From Veillonella criceti (GTDB taxonomy: Bacteria; Bacillota; Negativicutes; Veillonellales; Veillonellaceae), in the NCBI RefSeq assembly GCF_900460315.1, contig NZ_UHIO01000001.1, forward strand, positions 644,001 to 708,000: a stretch of 64,000 nt of DNA. Reading direction: 5' to 3'. The position numbers and the translations under genes are program-made. Within the stretch, counting starts at the first letter, position 1; each line of letters starts with the position of its first letter. Below are positions 1 to 10,600 of the stretch, in pieces. The notes below the pieces were generated by a model that worked only from the letters and a program-made list of their open reading frames with translations, was not told where the DNA came from and did not search any database.

Positions 1-94
1 TAATGATACCTTTCACAGCACATAATGTCAATAAAAAGGCCTGTTTTAACGCCATATATGAAAATCCCTCATCATTAACAAACCTTTCGTTATA

Positions 95-141
95 TATAAA
101 AATATCGCAGTATATGAACTTAGTCATCGTACTGCGATATT
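95..141 (-). terminator. Intrinsic terminator of the small-ORF transcript
   Basis: A perfect 12-bp stem (101-112 with 130-141, arm AATATCGCAGTA) is followed on the minus strand by TTTATATATA. It lies about 105 nt past the stop of the 19-codon ORF and closes a transcript of roughly 280 nt. Confidence 0.7.
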
Positions 142-245
142 CTCTGCATTTCATTATTGAATTGGTTTGTATAGCTCTCACTAAATTGCATTTTAAAAGC
201 TACCTCGCTGCTTACACTCACTATTATTTGAAATCATATACCAAA

Positions 246-305
246 TTATAGTGCTTTGTACCAGTCTTCAATCAATTGGTTAATTAAAATAAGAATTGCC
301 ATCAT
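246..305 (-). CDS. Candidate 19-residue hydrophobic small protein
   Basis: This tiny ORF reads MMAILILINQLIEDWYKAL. A good ribosome-binding site (AGGGAG) lies about 8 nt upstream of the tandem ATG codons, so translation may start at 305 or 302. The peptide has a hydrophobic first half and could form one amphipathic or membrane-associated helix. It sits between a MerR-type promoter (374-404) and a strong terminator (95-141), and it is the only minus-strand ORF with a ribosome-binding site that I see in this unit. I recognise no family. The promoter-RBS-ORF-terminator arrangement is visible; that the peptide is made, and what it does, is inference. The alternative is a regulatory RNA with a chance ORF. 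Confidence 0.45.
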   Translation of the reverse strand: MMAILILINQLIEDWYKAL

Positions 306-373
306 AATAAAAACTCCCTTTCTCAAAATCTAATTTCACTAGATTCTATAGATTATTTTTTATGTATGATGTT

Positions 374-404
374 ATTCTAAACTATAAAGTAGCTTTACAG
401 TCAA
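374..404 (-). promoter_or_regulatory. MerR-type promoter with 19-bp spacer
   Basis: On the minus strand a -35 TTGACT (399-404) and a -10 TAGAAT (374-379) are separated by 19 bp. The spacer holds a palindrome, TAAAGctaCTTTA. Over-long spacers with a central dyad are the hallmark of promoters activated by MerR-family proteins, and a MerR gene ends about 115 bp upstream. The promoter points away from that gene toward the 19-codon ORF. Confidence 0.65.
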
Positions 405-518
405 TAGCTTTTTTGATGAATTCCTATGAAATTTATATGAACTTTGTAAAAATACATTTGTCTTTTAATTTAGGAATTTTTACTATCTAATTTAAGCATT
501 ATAAACTAAATATTATCT

Positions 519-1367
519 CTATTCAACACGTTTTACAGGTACTTGTAACATAGAAAATACTTCATCATGTAATTCTTCATCAAAAGTAGTATCTAAGAAA
601 CAGGCGTCTACTACATCACCACATACCTCGTACCCTTCCTTTTCGATCCATCCTAACAAACGGTTCAACACGGTCACATCATTAGGACGACCTCGCTTGT
701 ACTGACATACATATGTCCCTTCTGGCAAAGTAACTAAGGTTGATTCAAAACCGGTTGATTCAATTGGAATTCGAATATAACAACCCCCATCTTTAAGTGG
801 TTTCTCAGTGAGCAATGACTCTTTTTTCAAAATCGTACCAAAGCTATAAGCTGGCAAAAATTCATGACTATATAAATCGCGCCACAACCCCATAGCTGTC
901 AGATGAATATTTTGACGGTCAATGTCACCCGTTTCACTTGCTTGAAAGGGATGAAAAATAATACTTCGCGGTTTATAATGTCGTATAAATGGTGTTTCTT
1001 GTGGTTGTGAAACCGCAATCACCGCTTCTTTATACATATATAGACGCTGTTGTAAAGCGAGTCGCTTACGTCCAAGCTCCTGCAATTCCCGCTCAATCTT
1101 ACCTTCTTGTTCTACTAATAATTGTAATTCCGCTTCAGGATTTCGTTGACTAATATGTTTTTGTATATCTTTTAGACTAACACCTAAGGATTTCAAAAAA
1201 CAAATTTCACGGAGAAGTGGAATTTGAATACGGCTATAATAGCGATAGCCATTATCGGCCACATATACAGGAGAAAATAGCCTTATAGAATCATAATATA
1301 GTAAAGTGGGTCTAGTTAAACCATGCAACTTTGCCATATCACTTATGCTGATTAAATTTTCATGCAT
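519..1367 (-). CDS. MerR-family transcriptional regulator with effector-binding domain
   Basis: This is a 282-residue one-component activator of the BmrR/BltR type. Residues 5-75 form a MerR winged helix-turn-helix, with the typical LLYYDSIRLFSP segment and a tyrosine-rich wing (NGYRYYSR). Residues about 80-115 are a Glu/Leu/Arg-rich dimerisation coiled coil. Residues about 130-282 look like a GyrI-like effector-binding domain. No Cys/His metal-site cluster stands in the usual place after the coiled coil, so a small hydrophobic ligand is more likely than a metal. No efflux pump is adjacent, unlike bmrR or bltR. The nearest candidate target is the 19-bp-spacer promoter just downstream. The start has a GGAGG ribosome-binding site and a TATAAT -10 is visible near 1382-1387. 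Family assignment is firm; ligand and targets are unknown. Confidence 0.85.
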   Translation of the reverse strand: MHENLISISDMAKLHGLTRPTLLYYDSIRLFSPVYVADNGYRYYSRIQIPLLREICFLKSLGVSLKDIQKHISQRNPEAELQLLVEQEGKIERELQELGRKRLALQQRLYMYKEAVIAVSQPQETPFIRHYKPRSIIFHPFQASETGDIDRQNIHLTAMGLWRDLYSHEFLPAYSFGTILKKESLLTEKPLKDGGCYIRIPIESTGFESTLVTLPEGTYVCQYKRGRPNDVTVLNRLLGWIEKEGYEVCGDVVDACFLDTTFDEELHDEVFSMLQVPVKRVE

Positions 1368-1399
1368 ACAAGGCCTCCTATATTATAACAACTAACAAT

Positions 1400-1450
1400 C
1401 ATTTGAATATTATTTGAATATTATTTGGATATTATCTAATCATTATCTAG
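1400..1450. repeat. Short 11-bp direct repeats upstream of merR
   Basis: Three consecutive units close to ATTATTTGAAT, followed by two looser ones (ATTATCTAAT, CATTATCTAG), recur with an 11-bp period just upstream of the regulator gene. The phasing is about one helical turn. It could be bent DNA or a protein-binding array, but AT-rich drift is also possible. Confidence 0.35.
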
Positions 1451-1597
1451 GTGTATTTAGGATTTATTTAAATATACTTAAAATATTACCTAATATAACC
1501 TGACTTTTATTAAATCTATTATATCATACGCCTATATCATACGCCCTATATAGAATATCTCCATATAATAGTTTATCTATCAAATGCCAATAGATAC

Positions 1598-1633
1598 AAA
1601 GAACTCGAATTCACTACGGAACTCGAGTTCTTT
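1598..1633 (-). terminator. Terminator of the large autotransporter gene
   Basis: An 11-bp stem (1598-1608 with 1623-1633, AAAGAACTCGA arm) lies 15 nt after the stop codon of the autotransporter gene. The following T-tract on the minus strand is weak. Confidence 0.55.
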
Positions 1634-1647
1634 ACTTATATTATTGA

Positions 1648-4600
1648 CTAGGCTTGTTTCATAGCTACCAATAACTGGCGCAATTCTTCTACTTGGCTCT
1701 GTAAGTCAGAGATCTTAGCATCACTTTGTGCTTTTACATCTGCTAACTTAACCTCATATTCTTTGCTTGTTTGTGCTTTGATATGTTCAGCCAACGTTTC
1801 AGCGCCATCACCAGAACCAATACGGAACGTAGCTCCCATATTCGCCATAGTTTTACCACCTTCGCCATAAGATAGACCCAAAGTATATTGTTGATCACTA
1901 TTTGGCGTATATGCATAACCAAGAGCTACCGCTTGTTTATTTTCATACACACCAACACCAGCCATAATTTGACCTTTTTCACCACCAATGTAAGGAAGTG
2001 GGTTAAGAGCCGCGAGAGCTGCTGTCATAGAACCTACATTATTACTGTGGTTTTTAGCATCACTACGAACACTTTCTAACTGCCCCATATTAGCCGCATC
2101 ACTAGCTAAGACACCATTGCCAACATTTTGAATGCGATTACCATGAGCATCAATTACAGCTTCTACAGTATTGCCATTAGTATCTTTAGTGGCAGGCGTT
2201 ACAGTTAATGTTCCTGGTACATTAATCCCATTTTTGAAATCAACCGGTTCGCCATCTTTGCCACCTAAACCATCTTTGTTAATAGTTACATAGATATTAC
2301 CTTCTTTATCTTGTAAACTAATACCATTAGCATCTACCGTTGTTTTATTACCCTCTTTGTCGGTAATTTCAATACCTTCCGGTTTCATAGAGGATGTATT
2401 CCCATTAGCATCAGCTAATGTACTGTCTTTTGGCGTAAGCGTATTGCTATTCCCCTTATCATCGATAAGAGTTAAACCATTGCCACTATAATTTGCACTA
2501 TTGCCATTATCCCCCTTAATAGTCAAGCCATCTTTACTATCCAGTGAAACTTTATCACCTAATTTTAAGCTACCATCACTCGTAAGATCAATATTCTTAG
2601 CTAGTTTAACTTCTAAACCAGCCGTACCATCTGCAACAACACCAATATTTTTGTTGGTCAAATTATCAGTATCTGACACACCACCTGTAAGGGTAAGTTT
2701 TGTGCTTAATGGTCTATGTACAATATCACCTGTATCACCACCAAAATCAAGGCCTGCTTGTGCTACAACTTGTAAATCTTGTACTGTTGTAATCTTATTA
2801 AGAGCTGAACCAGTAGTACCTAATAAACCACTAGTACCATCAGCACCACCAATAATAGCTTTTGCATAATTAGAGCCACGATTTTCTGAAGCATCAGAAT
2901 CTTTATCTACTTTAGCTAAACCTAACCCACTGGAGCCAGCATTGGAAGATAAAGATGTATTTCCTTCAGCCGTGCTATCTGCCGGTTTAGCGCCGTCATT
3001 GACCTTGCCATCGGTTACATCTGATGGATTATAGTATTTACCATCAACTTCAGTCAACTGCATACCATCAGCTGCCATTGGATTGCCCTTAGCATCCACT
3101 TTGTACACTTTATCATCAACAGCTATGACTTTATTACCTTTTTCATCAACTGTTTCCATACCACCAGCAGCACTGAACTTTCTTTCTAGTTCTTTGAACT
3201 GATTATAGTTAACCGCATCACCAGATTTTTCAGCAGCACCTACATTTTGAAGTCGATTGCCACCATTATCAAGGCCTTCTTTAGTTAAGGACACATTAGC
3301 TTTACCATCTTCTTTCGGAGTAATTGTCATACCACTACCATTGACAGTAGTTGTATTGCCATCTGTATCAGTAGCTACAACAGCACCATTTGTAGTAATG
3401 CCATCAGCATTTACAACTGTTTCTTTGTCGCCATTTTTAGACGTTACCCCTTCAGCCGTTAGGCTAGACTTTTTATCTCCATCTTTAGCTGTCAATCCGC
3501 TAGATGTTACCGATACCTCTTTTCCATCAGCCCCTTTAGTTGTAAGAGCGTCAGCAGTCAAAGTATTACTATTGCCAGCAGCGTCAATAAGTTCATTCTT
3601 TGTAGCTGTGGATGTATTGGTATTACCATTCTGATCTTTAATTTCAGACTGTGTGGCAGTAGTGCTGTTAGAATTACCTGCTTTGTCAGTCACAGTAACC
3701 CCTTTAGCATCGATAACATTGGTATTATTATCTTTATCGGTTAATGTAGCGCCTGCTGCGTTGGTTACAGTTATGTTACCTGCTTTGTCAGTTAAGTTTG
3801 TTCCTTCTGGACCATATACTGCTTTGTTACCCTCTTTTTCAACAGAAAGACCTTTGTCAGGCGTTAAGCTTACATCTTTGCCAAGACTTAAACTACCATC
3901 AGCACCAAGGTCAATGTTCTTAGCTAGTTTTACAATTAAACCATCAGTTTCATTTGCTACTACACCAATATTGTTATCAGTCAAATCCTCAGCTTTCGCT
4001 ATACCACCTTTAATAGCCAACGTATCGCTAAGTGGACGATGTACAGTTACATTTTCAGTATCTCCAACAAAGTTTAGGCCAGCTTGTGCTACCACTTGTA
4101 AATCGCCAATTGTGGCAACTTTACCTAAATCTTTACCAGATGCTTGCAATAAGCCCCCTGATTTAGTACCATCGGCGCCAATCTTACCGCCAACAAGTAC
4201 ATTAGCACCATTTTCACCATCATTAGCAATAGCGTTAGCATCATCACTCACCTGAAGGCCTAAGCCACTATTTGGTGTATTGGTGGCTGCAGAAATTGGA
4301 GTTTTGGATGTATCAATTGGCGTCACTTCATTACCTGCTTTATCAACTGCTTTCCCATCTTTAATCTCTGTGCCAACTGGATAATATTGACCATCAGATA
4401 ATTTCACCACTTCATTGCCTTCGCCATCAACCAATTTAGCAGGAGAACTTGTGCCCATATCAGCTACTTTATCTTTTAACTCTTTATATTGGTCAAAGTT
4501 AACTACATCGCCAGATTCTGTACCTGCCGCCACATTTTTAAGCTTATTTCCACCATTATCAAGGCCATCTTTAGTTAACGATACATTGCCTTTGCCATCT

Positions 4601-7600
4601 TCTTTTGGAGTAATTGTCATACCACTACCATTGACAGTAGTTGTATTGCCATCTGTATCAGTAACTACAACAGCACCATTTGTAGTAATGCCATCAGCAT
4701 TTACAACTGTTTCTTTGTCGCCATTTTTAGACGTTACCCCTTCAGCTGTTAGGCTAGACTTTTTATCTCCATCTTTAGCTATCAATCCGCTAGATGTTAC
4801 CGATACCTCTTTTCCATCAGCCCCTTTAGTTGTAAGAGCGTCAGCAGTCAAAGTATTACTATTGCCAGCAGCGTCAGTAAGTTCATTCTTTGTAGCTGTG
4901 GATGTATTAGTATTACCATTCTGATCTTTAATTTCAGACTGCGTGGCAGTAGTACTGTTAGAATTACCTGCTTTGTCAGTTAAGTTTGTTCCTTCTGGAC
5001 CATATACTGCTTTGTTACCCTCTTTTTCAACCGAAAGACCTTTGTCAGGCGTTAAGCTTACATCTTTGCCAAGACTTAAACTACCATCAGCACCAAGGTC
5101 AATGTTCTTAGCTAGTTTTACAGTTAAACCATCGATTTCATTTGCTACTACACCAATATTGTTATCAGTCAAATCCTCAGCTTTCGCTATACCACCTTTA
5201 ATAGCCAACGTATCACTAAGTGGACGATGTACAGTTACATTTTCAGTATCTCCAACAAAGTTTAGACCTGCTTGCGCTACAGCTTGTAAATCTCCAAGGG
5301 TAGCTAATTTACCAAGTTCATTACCAGATGCCTGTAAAAGTCCACCAGATTTAGTACCATCTTCACCAATCATACCACCAACTAATGTATTAGCACCATT
5401 TTCACCACCATTAGCAATAGCTGGTGTAGACTCATTCAGTTGAATACCGAGTCCACTATTTGGTGTATTTGTTGCAGCCGAAATTGGATGTTTAGATGTA
5501 TCAATTGGCTGTACTTCAGCACCATTATTATCAACGGTTTTGCCATCTTTAACTTCTGTACCCGCTGGGTAATATTGGTCGCCAATTTTAACAACTTCAT
5601 TACCTGCATTATCCACTAACTTAGACGGGGAATTAGTGCCCATATCAGCTACTTTATCTTTTAACTCTTTATATTGGTCAAAGTTAACTACATCGCCAGA
5701 TTCTGTACCTGCCGCCACATTTTTAAGTTTATTGCCACCATTATCAAGGCCATCTTTAGTTAACGATACATTACCTTTGCCATCTTCTTTCGGAGTAATT
5801 GTCATACCACTACCATTGATAGTAGTTGTATTGCCATCTGTATCAGTAGCTACAACAGCACCATTTGTAGTAATGCCATCAGCATTTACAACTGTTTCTT
5901 TGTCGCCATTTTTAGACGTTACCCCTTCAGCTGTTAAGCTAGACTTTTTATCTCCATCTTTAGCTGTCAATCCGCTAGATGTTACCGATGCCTCTTTTCC
6001 ATTTTCACCAATTAGTTTATTTTCAGTTGCTGTGGAGGTATTACTATTGCCAGCAGCGTCAATAAGTTCATTCTTTGTAGCTGTGGATGTATTGGTATTA
6101 CCATTCTGATCTTTAATTTCAGACTGTGTGGCAGTAGTACTGTTAGAATTACCTGCTCCATCAGTCACAGTAACCCCTTTAGCATCGATAACATTGATAT
6201 TATTATCTTTATCGGTTAATGTAGCGCCTGCTGCGTTGGTTACAGTTGTGTTACCTGCTTTATCAGTTAAGTTTGTTCCTTCTGGACCATATACTGCTTT
6301 GTTACCCTCTTTTTCAACCGAAAGACCTTTGTCAGGCGTTAAGCTTACATCTTTGCCAAGACTTAAACTACCATCAGCACCAAGGTCAATGTTCTTAGCT
6401 AGTTTTACAGTTAAACCATCGATTTCATTTGCTACTACACCAATATTATTATCAGTCAAATCCTCAGCTTTCGCTATACCACCTTTAATAGCCAAGGTAT
6501 CGCTAAGTGGACGATGTACAGTTACATTTTCAGTATCTCCAACAAAGTTTAGGCCAGCTTGTGCTACCACTTGTAAATCGCCAATTGTGGCAACTTTACC
6601 TAAATCTTTACCAGATGCTTGCAATAAGCCCCCTGATTTAGTACCATCGGCGCCAACCATACCACCAACTAATGTATTAGCACCATTTTCACCATCATTA
6701 GCAATAGCTGGTGTAGACTCATTCAGTTGAATACTGAGTCCACTATTTGGTGTATTCGTGGCTGCAGAAATTGGAGTTTTGGATGTATCGACTGGCGTCA
6801 CTTCATTACCTGCTTTATCAACTGCTTTCCCATCTTTAAGCTCTGTGCCAACTGGATAATATTGACCATCAGATAATTTCACCACTTCATTGCCTTCGCC
6901 ATCAACCAATTTAGCAGGAGAACTTGTGCCCATATCAGCTACTTTATTTTCTAAAGATTTTAACTGTGAATAATTAACTGCGTCAGTATCATTTTCACCG
7001 GCTTTTAAACCAGTAATAGCATCACCTTTCATATCCATACCGGTAGCCGATAAAACAGCTCCATCAGTAATTGTTACTTGTGCTGTAGAAATGCCATTTG
7101 TATCAACTGTTGTACTGCCTGTTGTTACTTTAGCTGTGATAACTCCATTCGTGTCAAGGGATGTATTACCAGCGGTTACTTTATTAGTTGCTACCCCAGT
7201 ATTATCAATAGTCGTAACCCCTGCTTTTACACTACCGGTATCCCCTAATTTGATATCTTTATTTAATTTAATTAACAAGCCGTCTTTAGTGTCATTGGTA
7301 ATTACGCCAATATTGCCATCAGTTAAGGTAGCATCATTTGCTACGCCACCTTGAAGAGTTAATTTATTGCTCAACGCACGATGTACCTCTTCACCGCGAT
7401 CACCAGCGAAATCTAAGCCAGCTTGTGCTACTGCTTGAAGATCTTTAATAGTGGCTACATTATTTAAATCTGTGCCATTTTTGCCTAATAAACCATCCTT
7501 ACCATTAGCACCGCCCACTACCGTTTTAGCTTCCGTTGCACTAATAGCTGGTGTAGCACCATCGGCACCAGGTTTGCCATTGGCTACTGTGCCATCAATA

Positions 7601-10600
7601 CCACTGGCTACATTGCCAATTTGACGGGCTGTATCATCACCTACAGTCACTTTAATATCTTCAGGTTTTACATCTTGCTTAATGGCAGGTTTGCCAGTTT
7701 CATCTACTGGATTACCATCTTTATCTAGCGTCGTTCCTTCTGGATAGAAGGTATCGCCAATTTTAACAACTTTATCACCATCCTTCGTTACATACGTAAT
7801 AGAAGATCCATTAGCTGTATTTTCTAAATTATTAATCTGTTTTTTGAAAGAATCAGATAAGTCAACGGTAATAGCCTTGTTTGTTGCATCTACAGTAGTC
7901 ATAATACGAGCATTATTATCAGCGCCCACAACATCAACTTTAGTATTATTTTTGTCTAAAGTAATTGGTGTAGAATTAGCGCCCGCACCAATTTGTAAAG
8001 ATTGAATGGAGTTAGTCGCACTATTTTTTACTGTATTCCATTCATTTTTCACTGTGCCCAAGTCTTGCTGAACTGTCCCTAAATCAGTTTGGAGCGTTGT
8101 AACGGTAGAAGTTAAACCACCTACTTTAGAAGTTAAGTCAGTTACAGACGTCTGAATACTAGGCACTGCTGCAATACTGCTTTCAGCAGCCTCTGTTAAA
8201 CCTACAGTAATAGAGTTACCAGATACAGCTGTAGACACACTCTTTAGACCTACAATATCTAAACGATTATTATCCTTTGTTAGCGCAACACCGCTTGCCT
8301 TATGATTAGTATCAGTGCCAACAGTAATTGTTTGAACGGCCGTATTTGCTACCTGCTTAGCTGCATCGGCAGTACCTTGAGCTTTATCTGCTGCACTTTG
8401 AGCCTGTCCTGCCGCAGTACTGGCTGTGTTAGCAGTACTTTGAGCCTTATCTGCTGCACTTTGAGCCTGTCCTGCTGCGGTACTAGCTGTGTTAGCAGTA
8501 CTTTGAGCCTTATCTGCAGCTCCTTGCGCGGTACTTGCTACTGTACTAGCTGCATCAGCTGTATTCTTAGCCGTATTTGCGATGCTATTAGCCGCTGTGG
8601 CAGTGCTATTCGCTTTATCTGCTACAGTTTTTGCATCACTAGCCGTACTATTTGCCTGTGTCGCTATATTATTAGCTCGTTCTGCTGTAGTTTTTGCTTC
8701 ACTCGCTGTACTATTAGCCTGTGTCGCGGTGCTATTCGCTTTATCGGCTACAGATTTTGCATCGCTAGCCGTACTATTAGCCTTTTCTGCCGTAGACTTT
8801 GCTGCCTTGGCCACATCTAATGCCTCTTGCGCCTTTGTATTATTAGCGGTTAATGCAGTGCCTGTAGAATTAGCTGTGCTTAAAGCAGTACTTGCGGCAG
8901 TACTTATACTAGCCACAGAGCTCAATGCTGTTTTAGCTGTATTAGATAAATCAAATACTACCTGATTTCCAGCAATACTCGTAACAATGTCTTTATTATC
9001 ATTGGCGCCAACAAAATCAGCACGAAAATTCGTTTTATTTAATTTAAATCCACCTGTTTTACCATCTTTATTAGCTCCAACAGTGAATTCCTGTACGGCC
9101 CCTGCCGCATTACTTACAGCTGTACTAATATTATTCATCGTCGTATTAAGCCCAGATACAGCAGACGATACAGTCCCCATTGTAGTGGATAAACTACCTA
9201 CTGTACTGTCAATGCGGGTCACCGCTGTACTAATACTTGGTACTGCTTTAATAGCGCTCTCAGCGGAGGAAGTTAAACCAATATTAATTGCATTCGTTCC
9301 CGATACAGCAGTAGTTACACTGCCTACACCTACAAGATTTAATCGATTATTAGTATTATTCAATGCTACCGTACCGGAATTAGGAGAAGTACCAACATTG
9401 ATTGTTTGAACGGCTGTATTTGCTTTTGTTAATGCCGTGTTTGCATTTGTATTAGCTGTGTTAGCCGTTTGCAACGCTGTATTTGCATTAGAGCTAGCTG
9501 TATTAGCGGCTTGTTTTGCATCGCTCGCATCCTTCTTAGCTACATTAGCATTGGTAGCCGCTGTATCAGCCGTTGTCTTAGCTTGTGCAGCTGTGTTGCT
9601 TGCTGTGGCCGCAACTGTTGAAGCTGCCTCCGCTTTACTGGTTGCCCCTGCCGCCGCGGTACTTGCTGCTTCAGCTGTAATCTTCACATTAGCCGCTGCC
9701 GTACTGGCTGCATTAGCTATAGTCTGTGCAGTGCTGGCATTTGTAACTGCCGTATTAGCCGTGCGCTGAGCTGTTGCTGCATCAGTTTTTGCTTGATTTG
9801 CTACTGCGGCAGTACTCGTTAAATTAGTTTTAATTGTTGGCACATCAGCAATAGCCGTCTTCGCCGTTTGTGACAAATCCACTGTATACGCAATAGTACC
9901 ATTAGTATTCGTTGTGTCATTAACGGCAAGAGTTAAATTATTGCTACCTACAGCCACATTAGTTTTAGTGATATTATTAGCTACTGCATACAACTGAGAT
10001 CCATTAATGGCATCCGTACTCGTCGCCGATACTGCACCAGGTGCCACATTAATAATCTGACGTTGTACTGTATTATTCCCTACAGATACAACGGCTCCTG
10101 GTTTAGATGTAATAGAGCCCGCAAAACTATAGGTAGTCCCTTTAATTGCCACATTACTTACTTGCACCGCATCTTTCGTTGTATGAGACGCCGTCCCTAA
10201 AGCAACAGAGCCCACTTTATCTGCTGTGGCTCCCATGCCGAGTGCCGTTGCGACATTTTTAGAAGCTTGACTTAATGCCCCTAAAGCTACCGCACCATGG
10301 CCAGATCCAATGGAACGCACACCTACAAAAACAGCACCATCTCCATTACCATAAGTAGGATTAGCATTATAATTCGTATAGTTTCCTTTGCCTGCTATCC
10401 AATTGTTATAACCGAATTGATTATAATCCGTGGCACCCGCAAAGGTATCTAAATCATCGCCACCAATACCGATAGTGCCATAACCACCTACACGTACATT
10501 ACCGCCTATGGCAATACTTTGATTACCAGCAGCACGAGTGAAGTTAGTATTCAAAGTTGCATCAGATCCACCAATAGCAATGGCTTGATTCGCCGATGCC

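Noticed and set aside
3-251. Plus-strand 82-codon open frame at the left edge
   Set aside because: No ribosome-binding site, poor codon use, and it runs antisense across the terminator and part of the small-ORF unit.
2501-9769. Many plus-strand open frames opposite the giant autotransporter
   Set aside because: They mirror the repeats and low-complexity coding of the minus strand, lack ribosome-binding sites, and have biased Ser/Pro/Leu/Val composition typical of antisense shadows.
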